From contig DAJR01000036.1 in assembly GCA_002496385.1 (NCBI GenBank), positions 1 to 35,288 on the forward strand: a stretch of DNA of 35,288 bases, in the 5' to 3' direction. The notes beneath the pieces are model-generated. The model saw only the letters and a program-made list of their open reading frames with translations. It was not told the origin of the DNA and did not search any database. The position numbers and the translations under genes are program-made. Positions 7,303 through 14,772 of this stretch are shown one piece after another; within the stretch, counting starts at the first letter, position 1; each line of letters opens with the position of its first letter. Source of the stretch: Methanomassiliicoccales archaeon UBA147. Its GTDB lineage: Archaea; Thermoplasmatota; Thermoplasmata; SG8-5.

Positions 7303-8331
7303 CTATTTCTGAATGTCCTTCACTATTGCGGTCAGCAGCTTTACCAGGTTGGCCAGATCGCTCATGTTGACTATTTCGGTGGCGCTGTGGGTGTATCTCA
7401 TGGGTATGCCGATGGGCATAGTGATTGCACCCGATGTTTGCATTATGGCGCCGTCGGTGCTGCCGCCGGTCACACCGTGCTGGAGTGGGATTTTCTCTTT
7501 CTTTGCGAGGGTTTCTATCCTTGCCCTGAACTTTGGGCTGGCAATCATTCGAACGTCGACCATTCTGAGAACGGGGCCTTTGCCCAGGAGAACCGGTTGG
7601 TAGAATTTTTCAAGACCCGGGCTGTCTGTTGTTGAATAGGTGTCAAGCGCGATGACATAATCGAAATTCATCGTGTTGGCAATGACATTTGCTCCCCTGA
7701 GGCCAATCTCCTCCTGGACGGTCCATATCAGGCTGATTTTTCCTTTGAACTTCGAATTCTTGAGATTGTCGAAAACCTTCAGCAGTGCAAGAACCCCCAC
7801 TCGATTATCCAGTGCCCTTGAGCACACCATGTCCTTGTTGACCTTGAAGAAATCCTTCTTGAGCACGACCGGATTCAGGAACTTCACGCCCAGCGCCTCT
7901 GTTTCCTTTCTCGAACGGGTGCCGATGTCGATTACCAGCTTGTCCCAGGTGATGACCTCCTTCGCGTCCCTCCCGACGCTCAGATGAGGGGCATTGTACC
8001 CGATCGCACCTCTCACGACGCCCTTTGCGGTATGGATCTCTATCGGCCTCGCGGCCAGCATCTGGTCATAGATGCCTCCCAGAACCTTGAACTTGAGATT
8101 ACCGTCATCGAGGATGTTCGAGACAACCAGGCCGACCTCGTCCATGTGTGCCGCTATCGCAATGGTGGGTCCCTTTCCGCCGCCCATCTCCAGGATCAGA
8201 TTGCCCATGGCGTCCTCCCTGGTTGGTGCTTTCACCCTGCGGCGTATGAAATCCCTCACCTCGCCCTCGTGGCCGGAAACACCCGGCAGCATCACGACCT
8301 CCTTGAGTTCTTCTTCCAAATTCTTCGGCAT
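7303..8331 (-). CDS. M42-family zinc aminopeptidase
   Basis: A 342-residue M42 peptidase (tetrahedral-aminopeptidase/FrvX type). All metal and catalytic positions are visible: AAHMDEVG (H62, D64), ALDNRVG (D175), TVQEEIG (E207, E208), ALDT (D230), GGSTDGA and the last ligand in RYTHS. Such enzymes form large dodecamers in the cytoplasm and trim peptides from their N-termini. A GGGAGG sits upstream of ATG 8331 on the minus strand, and a TATA-like box flanked by a palindrome is at 8363-8387. It heads an operon with larE and larB; nothing known links the peptidase to pincer-cofactor synthesis, so this may only be shared transcription. Confidence 0.93.
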   Translation of the reverse strand: MPKNLEEELKEVVMLPGVSGHEGEVRDFIRRRVKAPTREDAMGNLILEMGGGKGPTIAIAAHMDEVGLVVSNILDDGNLKFKVLGGIYDQMLAARPIEIHTAKGVVRGAIGYNAPHLSVGRDAKEVITWDKLVIDIGTRSRKETEALGVKFLNPVVLKKDFFKVNKDMVCSRALDNRVGVLALLKVFDNLKNSKFKGKISLIWTVQEEIGLRGANVIANTMNFDYVIALDTYSTTDSPGLEKFYQPVLLGKGPVLRMVDVRMIASPKFRARIETLAKKEKIPLQHGVTGGSTDGAIMQTSGAITMPIGIPMRYTHSATEIVNMSDLANLVKLLTAIVKDIQK

Positions 8332-8362
8332 GGCTTGGCCTCCCTTTCGAAGGAGTATTGTT

Positions 8363-8387
8363 TCGGTCGTATTTAAGTTATGACCGA
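8363..8387 (-). promoter_or_regulatory. TATA box inside a palindrome (M42-lar operon)
   Basis: TCGGTC (8363-8368) and GACCGA (8382-8387) are perfect inverted arms around an AT-rich core that reads AACTTAAAT on the minus strand, a good archaeal TATA box. It lies about 32-56 nt upstream of the M42 start. A protein bound at the palindrome would block TBP/TFB, so it looks like a repressor operator. It also touches the 3' flank of gcvT (stop at 8392). Confidence 0.5.
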
Positions 8388-8391
8388 TAAC

Positions 8392-9528
8392 CTAGTTCTT
8401 GTTGACGAACGGAGTCTTGACTGTGACTCCTTTCAATTCCCTGCCATGATGCTCGAGAATCACGTTGATCCCGGGTTTTGCGTATTGCCTGTCGAGATAA
8501 GCCAGCGCGATGCCTTTCCCGAGGGAGGGGGCGAAATTGCCCGAAGACACCGACCCCACCGTTTCGTGTGGAGAGTCCGCAGGCCGCACCGTGCTGCCAT
8601 TGCGGGCCGGAGCCCTGCCCTCGAGGAGTATGCCTATCATCTTCTGATGTGATTTCTCTTCTTTCATTCTTTGGAGGATTTCCTTGCCTTTGAAGTCGTG
8701 GTCCCATTTTATGACCCAGGCGCAGTTCGTCTCTATCGTGGTCCTGTCTCTGGAGAAATCCTGTCCCGAGAGGAGGAACCCGGCTTCAAGCCGCAGCGTG
8801 TCTCTGGCACCAAGCCCTATTGGCAATACTTCAGAACCGATATCTGTTTTCAATAATTCATCCCAGATTGCTGGAGCCAATTGGTTGGGGATGATGAGCT
8901 CGAAACCGTCTTCCCCTGTGTAGCCGGTGCCAGATATCAATCCAATGTTCTTGTTTTGAATGTTCTCCTTGGTCAGAATCGAAAAATCAACGAATTCATT
9001 TGATTTATAATTGAACACTTTCGCTTCGAATTTACCGATGACGTTCACCTTATCACCGAAAAGCTTTGCCACCAGGGTCCTGGCTTTAGGCCCCTGAACT
9101 GCTATGCAGGAAAGATCGGACGATACATCGGTCAGTTCGATATCGGCATTCTTGGAAATCCATGACCCATCTGTGTCAATCATCGATGCATTCGGAACGC
9201 AGAAATATCTGCCCGCCCCGAGTTTGGTGACTATTAAATCGTCAATCACTTTCGCATCATCATCAGGTAGATGTGTGTACACACATTTTCCGACAGGAAT
9301 ATTTACAATGTCATTGGTCAAAAGAGTCTGAAACCCGCGGCCATTTGGTTTATCGGTGATGATGAAATCGCCCATATGCGAAACATCAAAAAGACCTACG
9401 GACGACCGCACTGCCAAATGCTCTTTCATTATGCCTGTCTGGTAATGGAGGGGCATTTCCCACCCATGGAAGTCAACCAGCTTTCCGCCATTCTCGATGT
9501 GTTTACTGTTCAATGATGTTCTGTTCAT
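8392..9528 (-). CDS. gcvT: GcvT, aminomethyltransferase of glycine cleavage
   Basis: A 378-residue protein of normal length for GcvT, which transfers the aminomethyl carbon from lipoylated H-protein to tetrahydrofolate or tetrahydromethanopterin-type carriers. Conserved blocks in order: KLVDFHGWEMPLHYQTGI (about 16-33), VGLFDVSHMGDF (44-55), a mid-domain GYTGEDGFELI (about 203-213), GARDTLRLEAGFLLSGQD (about 245-262), and a C-terminal barrel with PAHETVGS/GKGIALAYLD-like motifs. The start ATG 9528 has a TATA-like AATATAACC about 30 nt upstream on the minus strand. gcvP, gcvH and lipoate genes are not in this window; glyA, which feeds the same glycine/C1 pool, is at 32656. Confidence 0.93.
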   Translation of the reverse strand: MNRTSLNSKHIENGGKLVDFHGWEMPLHYQTGIMKEHLAVRSSVGLFDVSHMGDFIITDKPNGRGFQTLLTNDIVNIPVGKCVYTHLPDDDAKVIDDLIVTKLGAGRYFCVPNASMIDTDGSWISKNADIELTDVSSDLSCIAVQGPKARTLVAKLFGDKVNVIGKFEAKVFNYKSNEFVDFSILTKENIQNKNIGLISGTGYTGEDGFELIIPNQLAPAIWDELLKTDIGSEVLPIGLGARDTLRLEAGFLLSGQDFSRDRTTIETNCAWVIKWDHDFKGKEILQRMKEEKSHQKMIGILLEGRAPARNGSTVRPADSPHETVGSVSSGNFAPSLGKGIALAYLDRQYAKPGINVILEHHGRELKGVTVKTPFVNKN

Positions 9529-9578
9529 TGTATCGACAGGTTAATCACACTTGGTTATATTGATTTTTGGCTTCATCA

Positions 9579-9592
9579 ATAAAGATTATATC
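9579..9592 (+). promoter_or_regulatory. TATA-like promoter of 9618 gene
   Basis: AAAGATTATATCC is an archaeal BRE/TATA-like element. Its centre is about 30 nt upstream of GTG 9618, which favours a leaderless mRNA starting at or next to that GTG. Confidence 0.4.
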
Positions 9593-9617
9593 CGGTTTCA
9601 CATTCCGGTCATGCAAG

Positions 9618-10007
9618 GTGGTACCCTTTAGCTTAAGTTCATTCGTACACGAGAACAAACCGGGGCTATGCGCGGTCGGAATAACATCAGGCATTCCATT
9701 ATTGATAATAAGCATATTCAGCCTGCTCTATAGTGACGGAGACGGAGGTCTGGAGAGATGGGCGAATGATGCGGTCGGCAACTGGGCTTTTTGGCTTCTG
9801 ATTCTCGGCCTGCTCCTGTTGGTTCCGGGAATATACTATCTAATGGTCTTCATCAAACAGATGAAGGAATTCCGGGAGCTGATGAAAACCGACAGCAAGG
9901 CCCTTTTCATAAAGAATCAGGATAGGATCGAGGAACTTGCATGGAGGCTCCATCCAAAATATGAAAGGATGGTCATTGAAAAGAAACTTAAACTGAAAGT
10001 AAAATGA
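9618..10007 (+). CDS. Small membrane protein with cytoplasmic tail
   Basis: A hypothetical protein of about 129 residues. Two hydrophobic helices (GLCAVGITSGIPLLIISIFS and WAFWLLILGLLLLVPGIYYL) are joined by an acidic loop and followed by a charged C-terminal helix of about 60 residues (VFIKQMKEFRELMKTDSK...) that ends in a Lys-rich tail. This fits two membrane spans with a cytoplasmic coiled tail. The frame stays open to TTG 9567, but that would add a poor N-terminus; GTG 9618 follows a TATA-like box at leaderless distance and is preferred. It is divergent from gcvT. No family recognised. Confidence 0.6.
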   Translation: MVPFSLSSFVHENKPGLCAVGITSGIPLLIISIFSLLYSDGDGGLERWANDAVGNWAFWLLILGLLLLVPGIYYLMVFIKQMKEFRELMKTDSKALFIKNQDRIEELAWRLHPKYERMVIEKKLKLKVK

Positions 10008-10087
10008 TCACTCAATTCAAATCTTATTACATAATTACTCTATCAAACAGCAAACTTGGTAACAGACTTGGTGCAAAACAGGAAAGG

Positions 10088-10096
10088 TTTTTAAAC
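10088..10096 (+). promoter_or_regulatory. TATA box upstream of orc1/cdc6
   Basis: AAAGG followed by TTTTTAAAC is a BRE/TATA-like element. Transcription would start near 10115 and give a leader of about 130 nt that contains the ORB-like site. Confidence 0.45.
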
Positions 10097-10135
10097 ACTT
10101 CCCGCTTTCGCCCCTTAGCCCGTCGGAGCTTTCTT

Positions 10136-10162
10136 GTTTCCACACGAAATAAAGGGGTTGGG
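10136..10162 (+). other. ORB-like origin recognition box
   Basis: GTTTCCACACGAAATAAAGG, continuing GGTTGGG, resembles the archaeal origin recognition box: a TTCCAnnnGAAA half followed by an A-run and a G-string. It lies about 85 nt upstream of the orc1/cdc6 start, where euryarchaeal origins usually are. Only one good copy is visible; a second G-rich block (TGGGGGGTGG, about 10178-10187) might be a weak partner. Confidence 0.55.
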
Positions 10163-10244
10163 CACCCACTCTCAAATGGGGGGTGGCTCCGATAGCCAGT
10201 ATTCACAGGCTAAACATTGATGGCCCATAAAGGGGGAGGCCGAA

Positions 10245-11492
10245 TTGCAGGAAAACATATTCAAGGACTACCTTGAAAATAAGTCAATATTCAAGAGGGA
10301 CCGCGACATACTCAGGCCGTCCTATATCCCTGACAAATTGCTCCACCGCGACGAGCAGATTAATCAGATCGCCTCGATACTCGTTTCAGCGCTGAGGGGC
10401 AACCAACCCTCCAACATACTCGTCTTCGGAAAGACCGGGACAGGAAAGACCGCAACCGCTAAGTACCTGGGCAAGGAGATAAAGAAAGCCGCTGACGACC
10501 TTCCGGAGCCCCTCAAGGACGTCAGGTACATCTACATCAACTGCGAGGTTGTGGATACCCAGTACGGCGTCCTGCAGAACATAGGCAATCACTTCATCGA
10601 GAATTTCGACGAGCGCATCCCGCCTACGGGATGGTCGACCGAGCGTGTGTATAACATACTCTGGGAGAAGCTCGATGACACGGCCAAGGTGGTCGTTGTG
10701 GTACTGGACGAGATTGACAGATTCGTCTACAAGAGCGGCGACGACACCCTCTACCACCTTACAAAGATAAACGACGACCTCAAGAAAGCCAAGATCAGCC
10801 TCATCGGGATATCGAACGACCTGAAGTTCACCGAGCTCCTCGACCCGAGGGTCAGGAGCCGGCTCAGCGACGAGAAAATCGTTTTCCCCCCCTATGACGC
10901 AGACCAGCTGAAGGATATTCTAGTCCAAAGGGCCGAGATGGCTTTCGAGCCCGGCGTAATCGGCGACGGTGTGATAGGGCTCTGCGCAGCCGTCGAAGCC
11001 CATGAGCATGGCGATGCAAGACGGGCGCTGGACCTTTTGAGGGTTGCGGCAGAGATTGCCGAGCGCAGCAGGGAATCCGAAATAAACGAGAATCATGTCA
11101 TAAAAGCCAAGAACAAGATAGAGCTGGATTGCGTCATCGAAGCCGTGCGCACCCTGCCGCTGCAGTCCAAATTGGTTCTCCTGGGGATACTTCTGGGCGA
11201 GGAGAGCGGGAACAGCAAGCAGATGACGGGCGATGTTTACAGCGCCTACAAGGAACTGGCAAAGAAATCGGGCACCTCCCTGCTCACCCAGCGAAGGGTC
11301 GCGGATCTAATTTCGGAACTGGACATGATGGGCCTTGTCAGCGCCCGAGTGAAGAGCTTCGGCAGGGGCGGCAGGACCAGAGAGATACTCGTCAGCGTCC
11401 CCCTGCTCGAGACCAAGAGGGTGCTGGAGAAGGACCCGATGCTGGAATTGGTCAAGGGGTACAAGCTAAAAATGCAGAGCACGCTGATGTAA
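10245..11492 (+). CDS. cdc6: Orc1/Cdc6 replication initiator
   Basis: A 415-residue AAA+ ATPase with a C-terminal winged helix, the archaeal origin-binding and MCM-loading protein. Walker A is FGKTGTGKTAT (about 61-71), Walker B VVVLDEIDRF (about 151-160), sensor 1 LIGISNDLKF, the arginine-finger region LDPRVRSRLSDEKI and sensor 2 GDARRALDLLR. The wHTH is at about 320-400. TTG 10245 is the start: GGGGGAGG sits 5-6 nt before it, and the protein's N-terminus (FKDYLENKSIFKRDRDIL RP) is the usual Cdc6 opening. An ORB-like element lies just upstream, so this region is a likely chromosomal origin. Confidence 0.95.
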   Translation: MQENIFKDYLENKSIFKRDRDILRPSYIPDKLLHRDEQINQIASILVSALRGNQPSNILVFGKTGTGKTATAKYLGKEIKKAADDLPEPLKDVRYIYINCEVVDTQYGVLQNIGNHFIENFDERIPPTGWSTERVYNILWEKLDDTAKVVVVVLDEIDRFVYKSGDDTLYHLTKINDDLKKAKISLIGISNDLKFTELLDPRVRSRLSDEKIVFPPYDADQLKDILVQRAEMAFEPGVIGDGVIGLCAAVEAHEHGDARRALDLLRVAAEIAERSRESEINENHVIKAKNKIELDCVIEAVRTLPLQSKLVLLGILLGEESGNSKQMTGDVYSAYKELAKKSGTSLLTQRRVADLISELDMMGLVSARVKSFGRGGRTREILVSVPLLETKRVLEKDPMLELVKGYKLKMQSTLM

Positions 11493-11782
11493 TTCCATAT
11501 TCTCATTGTTTTCAGAATGACGAATACGGAATTACATGGGCTGATGATTGTGTTTGTTGAAGATTGCTCAATCATGGCGAATGCTTTTTATCGCCAAAAT
11601 TTAGTTACCGCATTCACCACTTGCAAGGAAAATGCTGCGAGCCAGATGATGCTGGATTTAGCCAACTAATGTTATCGCATCATTGTCGAATGCTCTTATT
11701 CAGCATCCAAAGTCCTGATGGACATTTGGAATAGGGCTGCGAGCCGCATTCAACGTTTGTTGGAAAGTGAAAATAAGAGAAA
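11493..11782. other. Intergenic region after orc1/cdc6
   Basis: About 290 nt between two convergent genes. A 50-codon ORF (11517-11669) is open but has no ribosome binding site and no recognisable features. Short repeated words occur (CTGCGAGCC at about 11635 and 11738; GAATGCT at about 11579 and 11689) and a weak GGCGA...TCGCC hairpin lies near 11576-11595. I see no clear RNA gene. Confidence 0.4.
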
Positions 11783-12511
11783 TTAAAGCACTTGGAGTTT
11801 TCCATGGTCATAATAATAAACATTCTCATGCTTGAATCCATACTTGCCGACTTTCATTTTGATGTGCGGTTCGAAAGTAAATAATTCAACATCTTTGAAT
11901 CTTGCCTTGTTTCCAGATTCAATGTATATGCGCTCATCCAAATATTTTGCAATTGAGTGACCAAAATTTTTATTGAAATCCAGATTCTCATATCCCGATT
12001 TCTCAATCAATGAGTTCATTATGGAATATGCCTCTTCAAATGTTGTATCTTGCCCCATCAAACGTTCAAAACTATCATGTAACCGGATTTCCATTTCCAC
12101 ACCCTGGGCAATTTCTGACAACTCAGATTGACTCGCCTCAACGACCTTGCCATTTTGAACAGCAAATGACCTTGCAAGGTCCCCCCAGGCCCCGTCAATC
12201 TCCGGGCTTAAATCAACCGTAACAAGATCATACGATTTAACTTCAAGGTTGCTGGCACGGTATTCTTTTCCGGAAATTGATATTGTCGTCTGTTCACCAA
12301 CCAGAACAAAAGCTCCAATGTCGTAATACCAAAATGAACCCACATCATTGTCTTTCATAAATGTTTCAGCAGCGTCTTTGATATCCCTGGCAGAAACTCC
12401 TTCTTTTATGAAACCGACGAGAAATTCCATTGTGTCTTTGGCAATTGACTGGACATGTGTATATTTCTTCAATTTTTCTGAAGTTTTGATGGGTTGTGGT
12501 ATGAATCCCAT
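11783..12511 (-). CDS. M24-family metallopeptidase-like protein
   Basis: A 242-residue pita-bread-fold protein related to methionine aminopeptidase and Xaa-Pro peptidases. All five metal ligands can be placed: D100 in VTVDLSPEIDG, D111 in WGDLARSF, H185 in NFGHSIAKY, E214 in FTFEPHIK and E229 in FKHENVYYY. It lacks the usual extended C-terminus of prolidases, so it is a compact form. The frame is open upstream to 12649 in the reverse direction, but that part is the GNAT gene read out of frame. ATG 12511 has GGAG 7 nt upstream and lies 10 nt after the GNAT stop, so the two make an operon. It may be a peptidase or a non-peptidase M24 protein. Confidence 0.82.
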   Translation of the reverse strand: MGFIPQPIKTSEKLKKYTHVQSIAKDTMEFLVGFIKEGVSARDIKDAAETFMKDNDVGSFWYYDIGAFVLVGEQTTISISGKEYRASNLEVKSYDLVTVDLSPEIDGAWGDLARSFAVQNGKVVEASQSELSEIAQGVEMEIRLHDSFERLMGQDTTFEEAYSIMNSLIEKSGYENLDFNKNFGHSIAKYLDERIYIESGNKARFKDVELFTFEPHIKMKVGKYGFKHENVYYYDHGKLQVL

Positions 12512-12521
12512 AAAACGTCTC

Positions 12522-12983
12522 CTATTCGATAAAATATTCCATCTCGCCGACCACATCCGTGAACCCGTATTTCTCCAATATGGGCCTTCCCATCTTAGAC
12601 GCGTTCGCGGTGATCCTGGCGCAGCCCCTTTTCCCGGCATCCTCGACAAGAAGCTCTATCAGCCGAGTCCCTATGCTCCGGCCCCGGTACTCGGGCTTCG
12701 TGTAAAGGTTGACCAGATAGGCCACCTTGCCCGAGGGGTTGCCGTATGTCGGCGGGACATAGTAAATGCACATGCCGCTGGTGGCGATTATCTCGCCATC
12801 CTCGACAGCCACCCAGGCGATGAAACTGTCGTCCGGGATATGCCTCATGAAATAATTGCGCGTGAGTTCCCCGAAATCCACAAGGCTCATCGGGCATTGC
12901 TTTTCTTCTCGCTCCGTCCTCATGTCAATCCTGAGTTTGACCAAAACATCAATGTCCTCTGCTGTCGCCCTGCGGTACTCCAT
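12522..12983 (-). CDS. GNAT-family N-acetyltransferase
   Basis: A 153-residue GNAT. It opens MEYRRATAEDIDVLVKLRID, the standard first strand and helix. The acetyl-CoA motif is YTKPEYRGRSIGTRLIELLV (about 96-115; RxxGxG-type) and the motif B end is ASKMGRPILEKYGFTDV. The WVAVEDGEIIATSGM strand pair is also typical. ATG 12983 begins directly at the family N-terminus. It is upstream of, and probably co-transcribed with, the M24 peptidase-like gene. A peptidase-acetyltransferase pairing might suggest N-terminal protein or peptide processing, but this is only inferred. Confidence 0.88.
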   Translation of the reverse strand: MEYRRATAEDIDVLVKLRIDMRTEREEKQCPMSLVDFGELTRNYFMRHIPDDSFIAWVAVEDGEIIATSGMCIYYVPPTYGNPSGKVAYLVNLYTKPEYRGRSIGTRLIELLVEDAGKRGCARITANASKMGRPILEKYGFTDVVGEMEYFIE

Positions 12984-13039
12984 GCAATGCCTTCGGGCAA
13001 CACATTCCTTCGGCCGTAATTAACATTTCCCCGGTACGT

Positions 13040-13486
13040 TCAAATTTTCACTTTGACCACGGCCTTCCTCACCCGGGAATTAGCCTCGCCCACGCCGGGC
13101 ATGTGCAGGTCCTTCGGAAAGAATATCGCGAACATCCCCTCATGGAAATCAATGTATGATACCCGACCCTCATACAGGATGTAATCATTATTCTCATCAT
13201 AAACTGTAATCGACGGGCGCCCATCAAAAGGGGCGTAGCCAATCTGCTCCGTTCCTTTAATCATGCATTGCACATCAGCGTATTTTCTGTGCGCCTCGAT
13301 CTTGCACTCAGCCGGATCCTTTGTTTCATAGTCGCTCAGCAGCAAAAACATTTCCTCCCCGTCAATCTCATGCCGGCCGTTTTCCAGGCGTGAAAAATCA
13401 GTGGTACGGAGATATTCCAGGGCCGGGCCGATGTTACTTCCCAGTTTGGCGTAGAGCGAACGATTCTCCATTTTATCGATAATCAT
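13040..13486 (-). CDS. YhcH/YjgK/YiaL (DUF386) family protein
   Basis: A 148-residue cupin-like protein of the YhcH/YjgK/YiaL family. Family hallmarks are CKIEAHRKYADVQCMIKG (about 75-92; the EAHxxYxDVQ block), the YDENNDYILYEG region, FAIFFPKDLHMPGV (about 119-132; FPxDxHxP metal/sugar site) and VRKAVVKVKI at the end. Bacterial members include the N-acetylneuraminate anomerase NanQ and proteins in sugar-acid operons, so sugar mutarotation or isomerisation is the likely role. No sugar transport or catabolic genes are nearby. Its promoter carries a palindrome around the TATA box (13513-13541). Confidence 0.88.
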   Translation of the reverse strand: MIIDKMENRSLYAKLGSNIGPALEYLRTTDFSRLENGRHEIDGEEMFLLLSDYETKDPAECKIEAHRKYADVQCMIKGTEQIGYAPFDGRPSITVYDENNDYILYEGRVSYIDFHEGMFAIFFPKDLHMPGVGEANSRVRKAVVKVKI

Positions 13487-13512
13487 AGGTTCACCTTGAC
13501 CTGGATATTGCC

Positions 13513-13541
13513 GGAGTCATTAAAACCTTTATCTTGACTCC
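13513..13541 (-). promoter_or_regulatory. TATA box inside a palindrome (YhcH gene)
   Basis: GGAGTCA (13513-13519) and TGACTCC (13535-13541) are perfect 7-nt inverted arms. Between them, on the minus strand, is AAAGGTTTTAAT, a BRE/TATA-like element 27-50 nt ahead of ATG 13486. It has the same architecture as 8363-8387 but a different arm sequence. Probably a repressor site. Confidence 0.55.
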
Positions 13542-13626
13542 CAACCTCTCGCCTGTGCCTACTGAAAAGGAGATTTATCGCCTAAAAGTAGAAATATCAC
13601 ACAGTCATTGTTGACTTGGTGAACCA

Positions 13627-13758
13627 ATGGGTTGCGAACTAGGTCTGACACCGCAGATGCACGGAAGGTGCGACCGATGGCTTGGCACAAAGGGAATGTC
13701 GTCCCAGCCAACGCTCGGAAACATCTGTGATTACTGCCATTATCAAACCAAGGATTGA
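13627..13758 (+). CDS. Small Cys-rich (zinc-finger-like) protein, 43 aa
   Basis: A 43-codon ORF with an excellent ribosome binding site: GGTGA (13618-13622) with a 4-nt spacer before ATG. Cysteines are at positions 3, 15, 34 and 37 (ending GNICDYCHYQTKD), with a His at 12, so a small zinc-binding domain is likely. Its TGA stop (13756-13758) is followed in the same frame by the GNAT coding region, with no other stop between. It is therefore either a separate small protein translated ahead of the GNAT, or the N-terminal zinc domain of one protein cut by a TGA. I do not recognise the family. Confidence 0.5.
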   Translation: MGCELGLTPQMHGRCDRWLGTKGMSSQPTLGNICDYCHYQTKD

Positions 13759-13767
13759 GGTGGCAAT

Positions 13768-14694
13768 CTGGCTGCCCTGGAAATTCGGCCTGCGCGGCAA
13801 GAAGATATTTCTGAGATAGTCGAACTCCAGGCATTGGTCTGGCAGGACCATTTCTTCAGAGAACGGAATATGCGGGTCCCAATAATGAGGCGCTCTGTCC
13901 AGAACATGGGTTATTACATAGGAAAAGAGCCGGGCGGGTGTTTTCTGGCCATCGAAGACGGGCGTCCCGTGGGAACAATATCGACACACGTGTGGGGCTC
14001 TGTTGGTTGGTTCGGACCGTTGGAGGTGGACCCAAGATTTCAGGACCGCGGGATTGGGAAACAGCTTGTCAATGTATCCGTGAATCATCTCAGATCAAGA
14101 GGCTGCAGCACCATTGGTTGCGAGACAATGGCTGGCAGCGCGCGCAACATTGCGTTCTACCACAAGCTCGGATTCAGGTCCCGGGGCCTTTCCCATGTCA
14201 TGTTCAAGCAACTGGGAGACATCCCACCGGAAAAAACAATCGGTCAGGGGGTCGCGGATTTCAAAGAAGGATCCTCCACGGACAGATTCAAGGAACAGTG
14301 GAACCGCATCCTCCCCGGGCTCGATTACTCGGTGGAAATCGACAGTGCCATAAGGTACAGGCTTGGCCGCATTTTCGTGACGGATACAGGCGCAAGATCA
14401 TCGCATGCGATTGTGCACACTCACCAGATGTTCGAGGACAGCCAGAACGCAATATTGAAACTACTGGTGGCCGAGAAAGAAGAACAGGCCCAGGCGCTGC
14501 TGGAAGCATGCGAGACCGCAGCAGCAATCGAGGGCAAGACCGGGATGTTCATCAGGACCTATGACGTGACACCGCCCGACATCGCCTGGTTATTCCGCAA
14601 TGGCTATCACCAGCAAGGCGTGTCCGTCAGGCTTCTCCTTCAGGGGAATGACGAGTCGGGTACGCTCAATCACATTTCCTGCTGGTCCGGATGA
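13768..14694 (+). CDS. GNAT acetyltransferase, possible CTG start
   Basis: A GNAT protein of about 308 residues with an extra C-terminal domain. The first usable common start is TTG 13834 (286 residues), but the frame upstream clearly encodes the GNAT opening ALEIRPARQEDISEIVELQ, so the real gene begins before it. The upstream frame is limited by TGA 13756-13758 and contains no ATG/GTG/TTG; CTG 13768 stands 4 nt after GAGGTGG, a good ribosome binding site. Motif A is DPRFQDRGIGKQLVNVSV and motif B SARNIAFYHKLGFRS. The second half (about 165-308) has a less clear GNAT-like pattern. Readthrough from the Cys-rich ORF is the alternative. Confidence 0.75.
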   Translation: MAALEIRPARQEDISEIVELQALVWQDHFFRERNMRVPIMRRSVQNMGYYIGKEPGGCFLAIEDGRPVGTISTHVWGSVGWFGPLEVDPRFQDRGIGKQLVNVSVNHLRSRGCSTIGCETMAGSARNIAFYHKLGFRSRGLSHVMFKQLGDIPPEKTIGQGVADFKEGSSTDRFKEQWNRILPGLDYSVEIDSAIRYRLGRIFVTDTGARSSHAIVHTHQMFEDSQNAILKLLVAEKEEQAQALLEACETAAAIEGKTGMFIRTYDVTPPDIAWLFRNGYHQQGVSVRLLLQGNDESGTLNHISCWSG

Positions 14695-14772
14695 GCACAC
14701 CCCATTATCTCGTACCGGGCAGGTTGACGCGCAACAATATTAATGACCAAGCCTATGCACAGCAGGAGAAGC

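Noticed and set aside
8378..8707. 109-codon minus-strand frame inside gcvT
   Set aside because: It is an alternative frame of gcvT on the same strand, with no family features.
11517..11669. 50-codon ORF after orc1/cdc6
   Set aside because: No ribosome binding site, no family features, and low conservation value on its own; mentioned only in the intergenic entry.
12512..12649. Longer N-terminus for the M24 peptidase-like protein
   Set aside because: The 46 extra residues are the GNAT gene read in another frame; ATG 12511 has its own GGAG site.
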